NCBI GenBank assembly: GCA_016212425.1
Contig: JACRGJ010000094.1
Coordinates: 1 to 55,256, forward strand
Length of the DNA: 55,256 nucleotides
Source: Micrococcales bacterium
Lineage (GTDB): Bacteria > Actinomycetota > Actinomycetes > Actinomycetales > Microbacteriaceae
Direction: 5' to 3'
Below are positions 24,884 to 33,175 of this stretch, one piece after another (position 1 is the first letter of the stretch; every line of letters begins with the position of its first letter). A model generated the notes under the pieces. The model saw only the letters and a program-made list of their open reading frames with translations, was not told where the DNA came from and searched no databases. A program made the translations under genes and the position numbers.

Positions 24884-25828
24884 ATGGACCTGCGGATCTT
24901 CGTCGAGCCTCAGGAGGGCGCCTCCTACGACGAGCAGCTCGCCTGCGCACGGTTGGCCGAGCGGCTCGGCTTCGAGGGGTTCTTCCGCTCCGACCACCTC
25001 CTCGCGATGGCCGGCAGCGGGCTCCCAGGCCCCACGGAGTCGTGGCTGACGCTCGCCGCGCTCGGCCGCGAGACGGAGCGCATCCGCCTTGGCACCCTGG
25101 TGTCGTCGGCGACCTTCCGGCATCCGGCGCTCCTCGCCATCGCCGTGGCGCAGGCGGATGCCATGAGCGGCGGCCGCGTGGAGCTCGGCCTCGGCACCGG
25201 CTGGTTCGCGCGCGAGCACGAGGCGTACGGCGTTCCGTTCCCCCCGAGGCGCTTCGGACCCCTCGAGGAGCAGCTGGAGATCATCACGGGACTGTGGGCG
25301 ACCCCGGTCGGGCAGACGTACTCGTTCCGAGGAGAGCACTACACCCTCGTCGACGCCCCCGCGCTGCCCAAGCCGGTGCAGCATCCGGTGCCGATCATCG
25401 TCGGTGGCGGCGGCGCCCGGCGCACCCCCTCGATCGCCGCGCGCTTCGCCGGCGAGTTCAACATCGGCTTCCTCGACGAGGAGACCATCGGCCGGAAGGT
25501 GGCTGCGGTGCGCCGGGCCTGCGAGGAGGCGGGCCGCGATCCGGAGTCGATGGTCTACTCGGCGGCGCTGGCGACGATCGTCGGCACCGACGAGACCGAC
25601 TACGCGCGGCGGGCGCGCGAGCGCGGGCAGGATCCGGACCGGTTCCGGAAGACCGGGATCGCGGGGACGCCGCGGGAGGCGGTGGACAAGCTCGGCCGGC
25701 TCGCCGAACTCGGCATCACCCGCACCTACCTGCAGACCGTGCGGGCGCGCGACCTCGACCTCGTGGAGCTGCTGGGCACCGAGGTGCTCCCGCGAGTGCC
25801 GGTGAGCACTCAGCGGCGGCCGAGCTGA
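24884..25828 (+). CDS. LLM-class F420-dependent oxidoreductase
   Basis: A 314-residue luciferase-like (LLM) TIM-barrel enzyme: MDLRIFVEPQ, AERLGFEGFFRSDHLL, GTLVSSATFRHPALLAIAVAQADAMSGGRVELGLGTGW in pieces, and PIIVGGGGARRTPSIAARFA. Such proteins in actinobacteria usually use coenzyme F420 (some FMN) to reduce or oxidise small organic molecules; the substrate cannot be predicted. It stands alone after a palindromic repeat. Its last 19 nt overlap the 3' end of a convergent gene of unknown function. Confidence 0.88.
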   Translation: MDLRIFVEPQEGASYDEQLACARLAERLGFEGFFRSDHLLAMAGSGLPGPTESWLTLAALGRETERIRLGTLVSSATFRHPALLAIAVAQADAMSGGRVELGLGTGWFAREHEAYGVPFPPRRFGPLEEQLEIITGLWATPVGQTYSFRGEHYTLVDAPALPKPVQHPVPIIVGGGGARRTPSIAARFAGEFNIGFLDEETIGRKVAAVRRACEEAGRDPESMVYSAALATIVGTDETDYARRARERGQDPDRFRKTGIAGTPREAVDKLGRLAELGITRTYLQTVRARDLDLVELLGTEVLPRVPVSTQRRPS

Positions 25829-27024
25829 GCGGGACCGCCGAAGCGGTCGAGGAGGCCCCGGATGGCGGGCACCGCCGGGCGTGACGGGAACTCCGCGACG
25901 TAGCGGCGCAGGCTCGTGAGCTCCGCATCCTCCAGGGCGGGCGGCTGACGCCGCGTCGCGCGCTCACCGAGCACGAAGGCATGCGCGTCGAGCTGCCGTG
26001 CGAGCGCGTCGCGCTCGGCGGATGCCAGCGGTGCCGCGTCCGTCCTGAGGCGCACCATCTCGAGGTCGAGCACCGCGCAGAGGATCGCCGAGAACAACAG
26101 GTCGCCCGAGGTGCCGCCCTCCAGGATGCTGCGCACCAGCCGACGCTCGCCGTCCGGCTGGCACGCGTGCAGGCGGTAGCCGAATTCCGAGAACACGACG
26201 AGCTCGACCTGGAGGCCGGCCTCCGAGCGCGCGCGGATGCCGCCGGGCCAGTATCCGCTGCCGCCGTCGATCTCCTCCGCCGCGAGACCCGGGGTCGAGA
26301 GCGCCGCCACCAGGGCATCCGCGAGACCGGTCTGCCGGGCCGGATCGAGGGCGGTGAACCCGGGCGGCGGCTCCGGCTCGGACGCCCGCGCGCGGAGGGG
26401 CGAGTCGGCGGGCCGCTCCGCGACCGGGACCGGCGTCAGCGTCGCGCCGAGCTCCGGCGCGCGGCCGAGTTCGATCCGGCCGCGCACCCCGGCGGCGGCG
26501 CGCTTGTCGCGCGCGAGCGCCATGAGCTCCGGATCGCGGAGTCGCTCCGCCTCCCCGACCGCGACCTCGAACCAGGACGCCGCCTCGGACGTCCGCTCCG
26601 CCGACGAGAGCGCGTCCCCGAGCACGAGCGCCGCATCCGCCGCCCGTCGCGCGTCTCCGAGCGCCACGGCGAGGTCGAAGGCCGTCTCGAGCAGCGCCTC
26701 TCCCGCTCGCCGCCGGGCGGCGCCGACCCCGTTCGTGCTCAGCGCTCCCGTGCCGATCCGGACCGACGCGTCGAACACCCCCTGCGCGATCAGGCGAGGC
26801 TTCGCCCGACCGGCGGCGACGGGCACCGTCTCGAAGGGAAGCGCACCTTCGGCCGAGAGCATCCAGCTGCGGCCCTGCAACGCCAGCACCACGACGTCCG
26901 GCTCGCGCACGGGCAGGCGCAGATGCGGAACGTCGGGATCGTCGATCAGGGTCCAGTCGAGGTCCGCCTCCGCGGCGAACGCGGTCAGGGCGGCGATGCG
27001 GCGCCGGGCGGCGCGTCCCGGCAT
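25810..27024 (-). CDS. Hypothetical protein, 404 aa
   Basis: I do not recognise a family. The N-terminal region (1-110) is alpha/beta-like (DVVVLALQGRSWMLSAEG, RLIAQGVFDASVRIGTGALS). Residues about 110-200 are repetitive Ala-rich helices resembling TPR-type hairpins (ALGDARRAADAALVLGDAL, EAASWFEVAVGEAERL). The C-terminal part (about 245-404) has GYWPGGIRARSEAGLQVELVVFSEFG and further helices. No signal peptide or membrane span is seen. Codon use is typical, and it lies 4 nt downstream of an SGNH hydrolase gene on the same strand, so the two are probably co-transcribed. Confidence 0.65.
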   Translation of the reverse strand: MPGRAARRRIAALTAFAAEADLDWTLIDDPDVPHLRLPVREPDVVVLALQGRSWMLSAEGALPFETVPVAAGRAKPRLIAQGVFDASVRIGTGALSTNGVGAARRRAGEALLETAFDLAVALGDARRAADAALVLGDALSSAERTSEAASWFEVAVGEAERLRDPELMALARDKRAAAGVRGRIELGRAPELGATLTPVPVAERPADSPLRARASEPEPPPGFTALDPARQTGLADALVAALSTPGLAAEEIDGGSGYWPGGIRARSEAGLQVELVVFSEFGYRLHACQPDGERRLVRSILEGGTSGDLLFSAILCAVLDLEMVRLRTDAAPLASAERDALARQLDAHAFVLGERATRRQPPALEDAELTSLRRYVAEFPSRPAVPAIRGLLDRFGGPAQLGRR

Positions 27025-27028
27025 CCGC

Positions 27029-27661
27029 TCAGCTCCCCGCGGACCCGGCGGGCGGGCGAGCGGACCCGAGCGCGTCGAGCCACGCCTCGGCGATGAGCCG
27101 CGCCCCGTGCGGGGTCGGGTGCACCCCGTCCGCCGCGATCGTCGCCGCGCCGTCGCGCTCGGCCGCCGCGCCGAGAACGCCCTGCAGCGGAACGAACGCG
27201 GCGCCGAACTCCGTGGCGAGCCGGGCGACCGCGTTCCGCTTCGGATCGAGATCCTCGGCCCAGCGCCGCTGCCCGCCCGTCACCGGCACGACGAACGGCT
27301 CGACGAGCATCAGTTCCGGATGCGCGTCCTCCGTCGCGCGGCGCAGCAGTGCTCGGTAGCCGGACTCGAAGTCCTCGACGCTCGTCGGGTCCTTCTGGGA
27401 GTAGCGGCGCCAGCTGTCGTTGATGCCGATGTAGACGGTCAGCAGCGACGGGGCGAGCGCGACCGCGTCGGCCTCCCAGCGCGCGGCGAGGTCGACGACC
27501 CGGTCGCCGCCGACACCGCGGTTGAGGATGTCGCGCGTCTCCCCGCGGACGCGGAGGACGTCGGCGACCATGCGCACCCAGCCGGTGCCGAGCCCGTCCG
27601 CGCTCGAGCGGCGGCCGGCATCCGTGATGCTGTCGCCGATGAACAGGATGGGGCCGGGCAC
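27029..27661 (-). CDS. SGNH/GDSL hydrolase
   Basis: A 210-residue hydrolase with block I ILFIGDSITD (Ser nucleophile), block II Gly in NRGVGGDRV, block III GINDSWR (Asn), and block V DGVHPTPHG (Asp and His). The family are esterases, lipases or carbohydrate deacetylases; no signal peptide is present, so it is probably cytoplasmic. It starts with GTG at 27661 and is followed 4 nt later by the unknown 404-residue protein. The substrate is unknown. Confidence 0.9.
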   Translation of the reverse strand: MPGPILFIGDSITDAGRRSSADGLGTGWVRMVADVLRVRGETRDILNRGVGGDRVVDLAARWEADAVALAPSLLTVYIGINDSWRRYSQKDPTSVEDFESGYRALLRRATEDAHPELMLVEPFVVPVTGGQRRWAEDLDPKRNAVARLATEFGAAFVPLQGVLGAAAERDGAATIAADGVHPTPHGARLIAEAWLDALGSARPPAGSAGS

Positions 27662-27701
27662 CGACCCAGCCTACGGCGGCGGTGCACGACAGGATGGGTC
27701 C

Positions 27702-28100
27702 ATGAGCGACTGGAACGAGAAGGTCATCCGGCAGTTCCGCGAGAACGCAGGCGAGGTCGAGGGGTTCGGGCGGCGGCTGGTGCTGCTGCATGACCGCGGG
27801 GCGCGCAGCGGCACGGAGTACGTGCATCCAGTGGCGGCGATCCGGGACGAGGACGGCTGGCTGGTCGCGGCGTCGGCGGCCGGCAGCGACCACCATCCGG
27901 CGTGGTACCGGAACCTGCTGGCGCACCCGGACATCGAGCTCGAGACCCCGGATGGCACCGTCGCGGTGCACGCGGAGGACCTGCCCCGCGCCGAGCGCGA
28001 CCTCGCGTGGTCGCGCTTCACCGCGATGTCGGAGGGCTTCCGCTCCTACGAGGCGAAGACCACGCGCGTCATCCCGGTGCTGCGCCTCACCCCGCGCTAA
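27702..28100 (+). CDS. Nitroreductase/quinone reductase family protein (DDN-type)
   Basis: A 132-residue split-barrel protein similar to the deazaflavin (F420)-dependent nitroreductase family: GRRLVLLHDRGARSGTEYVHPVAAI, DGWLVAASAAGSDHHPAWYRNLLAHPDIELE (quoted in parts) and TTRVIPVLRLTPR at the end. Family members reduce quinones or nitro compounds with F420H2, but many are of unknown specificity. The ATG at 27702 gives the full family length. It is divergent from the SGNH hydrolase and converges with a 4-nt overlap on the acyl-CoA dehydrogenase gene. Confidence 0.87.
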   Translation: MSDWNEKVIRQFRENAGEVEGFGRRLVLLHDRGARSGTEYVHPVAAIRDEDGWLVAASAAGSDHHPAWYRNLLAHPDIELETPDGTVAVHAEDLPRAERDLAWSRFTAMSEGFRSYEAKTTRVIPVLRLTPR

Positions 28101-29203
28101 CTCGGCGGGCCGAGGAGGTTCGACGCGACGGTGGCGTGCACCGACTCGGTATCGCTCGGGTGGTAGATCCCCGCGAGGACGTCGCGTTGCAGCCGCGCGA
28201 GCTCGCCGCCCGCGGCGTAGCCCGAGCCACCGGCGACGCGCATCGCCTGATCGACGACGGAGCGGGCGCTCTCGGTCGCTCGGTGCTTCGCGCCGGTGAG
28301 CAGCCGGAACCAGTCGGCGCCGTGATCCGCGGCCGCGTCCACATCCGCGGCGAGTTTCTCCAGGTCCGGCCGGAGCGCGTCGAGCGCGAGCGCGGCATCC
28401 GCGATGCGCCAGCGGATGTCGGGGTCCTGTGCGACGGGCTCGCCCGTCCGCAGCGACCTCCGCCGCTGCGCCGCCGCGACGGCCAGCTCGAGCGCGCGAT
28501 CCGCGATCCCGGCGTAGACCGAGCCGATCGTGAGGAGGAACGAGGCGAAGATCGCGAACACGAACGGGTCGGCACTCGGGCCGACGGGCAGGATGCGCGC
28601 GATCCGCTCCGCCGGCACCACGGCCCCCTCCAGGACGGTGGTCTGCGACTGCGTGGCGCGCATGCCGAGCGTGTCCCAGTCCTCGAGCGCCCGCCAGCCC
28701 GGGGTGTCGCGGGTGAGGAACCCGTGCACCAGGCGCGGCTCGCCGTCGGCAGTCTGCTTGCCGAATACGCCGAGCCGGGTCCAGGCGGGCGCGAGCGAGG
28801 TGAACACCTTCGTGCCCGTGAAGGCCACCCCGCCGTCGGCGGCCGGCTCGGCGACGGTCAGCGAGTCCCACAGCACCAGGTCGTTGCCGGGCTCGCTGTT
28901 GCCGAAGGCAAAGAGCTCCCCCGCCGCGGCATCCGCCAGCACCCAGTCCAGCGAGTGGTCGCCGCGCTCGGCCAGCACCCGCGCGACGCCGACCCACACG
29001 AGGTGCATGTTGATGCCCAGCGCGGTCGCCGGCGCGAAGGCGGCGAGCCGGCGCTGATCCCGGACCGTCTCGAGCAGGGGCCGCGGCGCGAGGTACCCGG
29101 CGGCGCGCAGCTCGTCGAGGTCCTCCGTGAAGAAGGCGTTGTCGCGGTCGTAGCCGGCGGCGCGGGCGCGGATGCGCTGCAGCAGCTCCGGGTCCAGATC
29201 CAC
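28097..29203 (-). CDS. Acyl-CoA dehydrogenase family protein
   Basis: A 368-residue flavoenzyme of the acyl-CoA dehydrogenase fold: N-terminal helical domain (1-110), middle beta domain with FTGTKVFTSLAPAWTRLGVF and DTLGMRATQSQTTVLEGAVVP, and C-terminal helical bundle with VAGGSGYAAGGELARLQRDVLAG. Proteins of this subgroup include flavin monooxygenases (DszC/hydroxylase type) as well as dehydrogenases, and I do not see the usual catalytic Glu context clearly, so the reaction is left open. The start is GTG at 29203. It is downstream of vanZ and kynU on the same strand. Confidence 0.83.
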   Translation of the reverse strand: MDLDPELLQRIRARAAGYDRDNAFFTEDLDELRAAGYLAPRPLLETVRDQRRLAAFAPATALGINMHLVWVGVARVLAERGDHSLDWVLADAAAGELFAFGNSEPGNDLVLWDSLTVAEPAADGGVAFTGTKVFTSLAPAWTRLGVFGKQTADGEPRLVHGFLTRDTPGWRALEDWDTLGMRATQSQTTVLEGAVVPAERIARILPVGPSADPFVFAIFASFLLTIGSVYAGIADRALELAVAAAQRRRSLRTGEPVAQDPDIRWRIADAALALDALRPDLEKLAADVDAAADHGADWFRLLTGAKHRATESARSVVDQAMRVAGGSGYAAGGELARLQRDVLAGIYHPSDTESVHATVASNLLGPPS

Positions 29204-29212
29204 AGGGTCAGG

Positions 29213-29647
29213 CTACGCGCGCGCGGCGCGTCGGCGCCGGGACCATCGCGTGGCCCGTACGAGCACGACCAGACCCACCCCGAGTGCGCCGCCGACCGAG
29301 TTCGCGGCGATGTCGCCCAGGCTGGAGACCCGCGCCGGCAGGAACTCGCGCTGCACGAGTTCGATCGTGACGGTGGCCGCGACGACTCCCACCAACGCCA
29401 GGACCACCCATCCGCGGCGGAACAGGGCCGCGAGCAGCACCCCGAGCGGCACGAAGAGCACGACGTTCGCGGCCGACTCGACGACGGCGTAGTCGACCCA
29501 GGGGAATCCGGCCTCCTGGATCCGGTCGATGACGCGCAGCAGCTGAGCGTCCAGCGGGCGGTCCACCGGGGTCGGCCACGCCGCCACGAACCCCAGCAGC
29601 ACGAGGTAGAGCGCGAGGAGGAGGCTGGCGGCACCGCGGCGGCTCAC
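29213..29647 (-). CDS. VanZ-like membrane protein
   Basis: A 144-residue membrane protein with about four spans: LLLALYLVLLGFVAAW, a central NVVLFVPLGVLLAALF, WVVLALVGVVAATVTIELVQ and AANSVGGALGVGLVVLV. The family pattern with Asn in ANVVLFVPLG and the Glu in TIELVQ is typical of VanZ-like proteins, named for a teicoplanin-resistance gene but of uncertain function in most bacteria. The GTG start overlaps the kynureninase stop (GTGA). A resistance role should not be assumed. Confidence 0.85.
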   Translation of the reverse strand: MSRRGAASLLLALYLVLLGFVAAWPTPVDRPLDAQLLRVIDRIQEAGFPWVDYAVVESAANVVLFVPLGVLLAALFRRGWVVLALVGVVAATVTIELVQREFLPARVSSLGDIAANSVGGALGVGLVVLVRATRWSRRRRAARA

Positions 29648-30840
29648 CGCGCGCCCAGCTCCTCGGCGATGGCCCGGATGCCGACCTCGACCTCGTCGAA
29701 GCTCGTCGACAGCGGCGAGAGTCCCAGCCGGATTCCCGAGGGCCGCCGAAAGTCCGGGATCACCCCCCGCGCCCACAGCGCGGGCATGATCCGTTCAAAC
29801 CCGGGCTGGTCGAGCGTGATGTGACCGCCGCGGCGCGCAGGATCCCGCGGGGTGGCGAGCAGCGCATCCGGGAGCAGCGCGTCGGCGAGCTCAATCGCGA
29901 GGGTGGTCAGCGCGGCGGACTTCGCGCGGATCGCGGGCATCCCCGCCTCCTCGATCAGGGCGATCGCCGGGCGCAGGGCCTGCATCCCGAGGATCGGCGG
30001 AGTGCCGCTGAGCACGCGCCGGATGCCCTCCGCGGGTCGGTAGCCCTGCCCCATCTCGAACGGGCTCGCCGAGCCGAGCCAGCCCTGGATCGGCTGCCGG
30101 AACAGGCCGAGATGCCGGGCGGCGACGTAGGCGAACGCGGGAGCGCCCGGTCCCCCGTTCAGGTACTTGTACCCGCATCCGACGGCGAGGTCGGCCCCCC
30201 ATCCGTCGAGGTCCACGGGCACGACCCCGGCGCTGTGGCTGAGGTCCCAGAGCGTGAGCGCCCCGGCGGCGCGCGCCAGGGCGGTGACCGAAGCCGCGTC
30301 GACCAGCGCGCCGGAGCGGTACCCGACGTGGGAGAGCACCACCAGCGCGGTGCGTTCGCCGAGCAGCGCGGCCACTGCATCCGGAGCGGGGTCGCCTTCC
30401 ACCCAGCGCAGGGTCGCGCCCGTCTCGGCCGCGATCCCCTCGAGCACGTAGCGGTCGGTGGGGAAGTCGTCGCGGGAGAGCACGATCTCGTCGCGCCCCG
30501 CCGCGAGCGCCAGCCCAGCGCGGATCAGCTTGTAGAGCAGCACGGAGGTGGAGTCGCCGACCACGACCTGGCCGGGCGCGGCTCCGAGCACCACCCGGCC
30601 GAGGTCGTCGCCGATCGCCAGCGGGAGGTCGAGCCACCCGTCGTCCCAGCCCCGGATGAGGCGCCCCGCCCACTCCCGCTCGACGGCGTCGCGGAGGCGC
30701 TCCGCGCTCGCGCCCAGCGGTCGCCCGAGCGAGTTGCCGTCGAGGTAGGCGACGGCGTCCGTGGGCAGGAAGCGCTCCCGCAACGGCGCGAGCGGGTCGG
30801 CGGCGTCGAGCGCCGCGGCATCCGGCAGGGCGACGGTCAT
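29644..30840 (-). CDS. kynU: Kynureninase
   Basis: A 398-residue PLP enzyme that cleaves L-kynurenine to anthranilate and L-alanine. The N-terminal YLDGNSLGRPL and the PLP-lysine region AVGCGYKYLNGGPGAPAF are diagnostic, together with LWDLSHSAGVVPVDL and GWLGSASPFEMGQGY. The ATG at 30840 gives the normal family length. No tryptophan dioxygenase or kynurenine formamidase is in this window, so the pathway is either completed elsewhere or the enzyme salvages imported kynurenine. It is translationally coupled to a VanZ-like gene. Confidence 0.93.
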   Translation of the reverse strand: MTVALPDAAALDAADPLAPLRERFLPTDAVAYLDGNSLGRPLGASAERLRDAVEREWAGRLIRGWDDGWLDLPLAIGDDLGRVVLGAAPGQVVVGDSTSVLLYKLIRAGLALAAGRDEIVLSRDDFPTDRYVLEGIAAETGATLRWVEGDPAPDAVAALLGERTALVVLSHVGYRSGALVDAASVTALARAAGALTLWDLSHSAGVVPVDLDGWGADLAVGCGYKYLNGGPGAPAFAYVAARHLGLFRQPIQGWLGSASPFEMGQGYRPAEGIRRVLSGTPPILGMQALRPAIALIEEAGMPAIRAKSAALTTLAIELADALLPDALLATPRDPARRGGHITLDQPGFERIMPALWARGVIPDFRRPSGIRLGLSPLSTSFDEVEVGIRAIAEELGAR

Positions 30841-30893
30841 CCCCCGACGGTAGCGCCCGGCCGCGCACCCGGGCTCCCCTACGCTGTCTCGGG

Positions 30894-31643
30894 ATGAGCG
30901 CCCCGCACCAGCCCCGCGTGCTCGTCGTCGTCCCCACCTACGACGAGGTGCAGAGCCTGGAGCCGACCGTGCGCGGGCTGCTCGCCGCGGCACCGGAGGT
31001 CGACGTGCTCGTCGCCGACGACGCGAGCCCCGACGGCACCGGGGAGCTCGCCGATCGGCTCGCCGCAGCCGACTCGCGGATCTCGGTGCTGCACCGTCCG
31101 ATCAAGGACGGTCTCGGCCGCGCCTACCTCGCCGGCTTCGCCTGGGCTGCGGAGCGCGGCTACGACGTGGTGGTCGAGATGGATGCCGACGGGTCGCATC
31201 CGGCGTCGGCCCTGCCCTCGCTGCTCGACGCCCTCGCCGCCGATGCCCGGTGCGGCGTCGCGATCGGCTCGCGCTGGGTGTCCGGCGGACGGGTGGTGGA
31301 CTGGCCGCTGCCGCGCCGGCTGCTGAGCCGCGGCGCGAACAGCTATGCCCGGATCCTGCTCGGGGCGCCGGTGCGCGACCTCACCGCCGGATTCCGCGCG
31401 TACCGCGCATCCGCTCTCGCGGGTCTCGACCTCGACAGCGTCGACTCCCGCGGCTACTGCTTCCAGATCGACATGACCCTGCGGATCCTCGACGCGGGGT
31501 GGGGAGCGCGGGAGGTGCCGATCACGTTCCGCGACCGGGTGCACGGCACCTCGAAGATGACAGGCGGCATCGTCGGCGAGGCGATGCGCCGCGTCACGCT
31601 CTGGGGCCTGCAGCGCCGACGTCTGCGGCGTCGGACCCGGTAG
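30894..31643 (+). CDS. ppm1: Polyprenol monophosphomannose synthase
   Basis: A 249-residue GT2-family glycosyltransferase: VLVVVPTYDEVQSLEPTV, VLVADDASPDGTGELAD, the metal-binding DADGSHP, and the acceptor-side RGYCFQIDMTLRIL and PITFRDRVHGTSKM typical of dolichol/polyprenol phosphate mannosyltransferases. It makes polyprenyl-phosphate-mannose from GDP-mannose at the inner face of the membrane, the donor for lipoglycan and protein O-mannosylation in actinobacteria. There is no fused Lnt-like or multi-span domain, so it is the single-domain form. It is divergent from kynU and converges on rocD. Confidence 0.9.
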   Translation: MSAPHQPRVLVVVPTYDEVQSLEPTVRGLLAAAPEVDVLVADDASPDGTGELADRLAAADSRISVLHRPIKDGLGRAYLAGFAWAAERGYDVVVEMDADGSHPASALPSLLDALAADARCGVAIGSRWVSGGRVVDWPLPRRLLSRGANSYARILLGAPVRDLTAGFRAYRASALAGLDLDSVDSRGYCFQIDMTLRILDAGWGAREVPITFRDRVHGTSKMTGGIVGEAMRRVTLWGLQRRRLRRRTR

Positions 31644-31698
31644 AGCCTCCGGCGCCGTACCCCGCGCTACCTCTGACTCCGGCGGTTGACCCCGTGCC

Positions 31699-31776
31699 CG
31701 ATCTCGGCATCCGACGTGACCAGAGCGGCAGAAGTGGCGACACCCGCCACACCCGCCCCACCCGATGCCGAGATCG
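31699..31776. repeat. 13-bp inverted repeat element in convergent gap
   Basis: CGATCTCGGCATC (31699-31711) and GATGCCGAGATCG (31764-31776) are exact reverse complements 52 nt apart. The 78-nt size and intergenic position resemble the family 1 palindromic elements, but the arms differ. It occupies the 209-nt gap between the convergent ppm1 and rocD genes, where I see no gene. Confidence 0.7.
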
Positions 31777-31822
31777 TGCTCGGGCCGGGCGCCGGACGCC
31801 GGGCGCCGAAGCCGGGCGCTGA

Positions 31823-31842
31823 GCTCCGCGCGCTCGCGGAGC
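31823..31842. terminator. Bidirectional hairpin between ppm1 and rocD
   Basis: GCTCCGCG (31823-31830) pairs with CGCGGAGC (31835-31842) over a 4-nt loop. An alternative outer pairing joins GCTGAGCTC (31818-31826) with GAGCTCAGC (31849-31857), the latter reaching the rocD stop codon. The position between convergent genes fits a shared terminator. Confidence 0.55.
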
Positions 31843-31852
31843 GGGCCCGAGC

Positions 31853-33175
31853 TCAGCGGAGAGAGGCGAGCACCGCCTCGAGCTGATCGACGCCGAAGTC
31901 GAGGTCTTCCCGCGAGACGACGAGCGGCGGGGCGAGGCGCAGGGTCGAGCCGTGCGTGTCCTTGACGAGCACGCCGCGCTCGGCGAGCAGTTCGCATACC
32001 CGACGTCCGGATGCCAGGGCGGGATCGACGTCGATGCCCGCCCAGAGCCCGGTGCCGCGCACCGCGGTGAGTCTGCGCCCGAGGAGCGCCTCGAGGCGCT
32101 CGTGCAGGTGGACGCCGAGCTCGCGCGCCCGCGCCTGGAGCTCGCCGGTCTCGAGCAGCTCGACGACCGCCGAGCCGACGGCGGCGGCGAGCGGGTTGCC
32201 GCCGAAGGTGGATCCGTGCTGACCCGGCTGCAGCACCCCCAGCACGTCGCGATCGCCGACGACGGCGCTGACCGGGACGATACCTCCGCCGAGCGCCTTG
32301 CCGAGCAGGTAGAGATCGGGTACCACGCCGACCAGGTCGCACGCGAACGTCGCGCCGGTCCGACCGAGCCCGGACTGGATCTCGTCGGCGATGAGGAGCA
32401 CATTCTGCTCGCGGGTCACGCGGCGCACCTCAGGGAGGTAGTCGGGCGGCGGTACGACGATGCCGGCCTCGCCCTGGATCGGCTCCAGCAGCACCGCGAC
32501 GGTGTCCTCGTCTATGGCGGACTCGAGCGCCGCCGCGTCGCCGTAGGGCACGGTGACGAATCCGGGCGTGTACGGACCGAAGCCGGCCCGGGCATCCGGA
32601 TCGTCGCTGAAGGAGATGATGGTCGTCGTGCGGCCGTGGAAGTTGCCCGCCGCGACGATGATCTTCGCCCGGCCCTCCGGCACGCCCTTGACCCGGTAGC
32701 CCCACGCCCGGGCCACCTTGATGCCCGACTCCACCGCCTCCGCGCCGGTGTTCATAGGCAGCACCGTGTCCTTCCCGGCGAGCCGGGCGAGGGCGGCTAG
32801 GAACGGTCCCAGCCGGTCGTTGTGGAACGCGCGGCTGGTGAGGGTGAGCCGGCCCAGCTGGTCGCGAGCCGCCGCGATGAGGGCCGGATGACCGTGCCCG
32901 AAGTTCACCGCCGAGTACGCCGCGAGGCAGTCGAGGTAGCGACGCCCCTCGACGTCCGTGATCCACGCGCCCTCGCCGGATGCGGCGACGACGCCAAGCG
33001 GGTGGTAGTTGTGCGCCCCCCACTCCGACTCCAGCTCGATCAGAGCCGCGGCCGAGGAGTCGCGGACGGCCGCGGCAGGCATCGGGCTCGGCGGGAGCGA
33101 TCCGGAGCGCAGCGACGCATCGCGGGGGACTGCCGCGCCCGACGGCGACTGCTCGGCCGCGGCGACCCCCCTCAC
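31853..33175 (-). CDS. rocD: Ornithine aminotransferase
   Basis: A 440-residue class III PLP aminotransferase converting L-ornithine and 2-oxoglutarate to glutamate-5-semialdehyde and glutamate. Family features: NYHPLGVVAASGEGAWITDV in parts, NTGAEAVESGIKVARAWGY, NFHGRTTTIISFS, LLIADEIQSGLGRTG and the PLP lysine in LLGKALGGGIVPVS. The GTG at 33175 overlaps the upstream stop (GTGA) and is chosen here; it adds about 30 residues to the usual length, and an internal ATG at 33082 would give a 409-residue protein. Co-translation with the dimethylargininase-like gene indicates an arginine/ornithine catabolic unit. Confidence 0.92.
   Translation of the reverse strand: MRGVAAAEQSPSGAAVPRDASLRSGSLPPSPMPAAAVRDSSAAALIELESEWGAHNYHPLGVVAASGEGAWITDVEGRRYLDCLAAYSAVNFGHGHPALIAAARDQLGRLTLTSRAFHNDRLGPFLAALARLAGKDTVLPMNTGAEAVESGIKVARAWGYRVKGVPEGRAKIIVAAGNFHGRTTTIISFSDDPDARAGFGPYTPGFVTVPYGDAAALESAIDEDTVAVLLEPIQGEAGIVVPPPDYLPEVRRVTREQNVLLIADEIQSGLGRTGATFACDLVGVVPDLYLLGKALGGGIVPVSAVVGDRDVLGVLQPGQHGSTFGGNPLAAAVGSAVVELLETGELQARARELGVHLHERLEALLGRRLTAVRGTGLWAGIDVDPALASGRRVCELLAERGVLVKDTHGSTLRLAPPLVVSREDLDFGVDQLEAVLASLR

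Noticed and set aside
26985-28997. A 670-codon minus-strand open frame overlapping the SGNH hydrolase, the DDN-type gene and the acyl-CoA dehydrogenase gene
   Set aside because: The translation is Arg/Gly/Ala-rich without domain patterns, as expected for an out-of-frame reading in GC-rich DNA.
29213-29647. VanZ-like gene as a glycopeptide resistance determinant
   Set aside because: No other van genes are present and most VanZ-like proteins have no proven resistance role.
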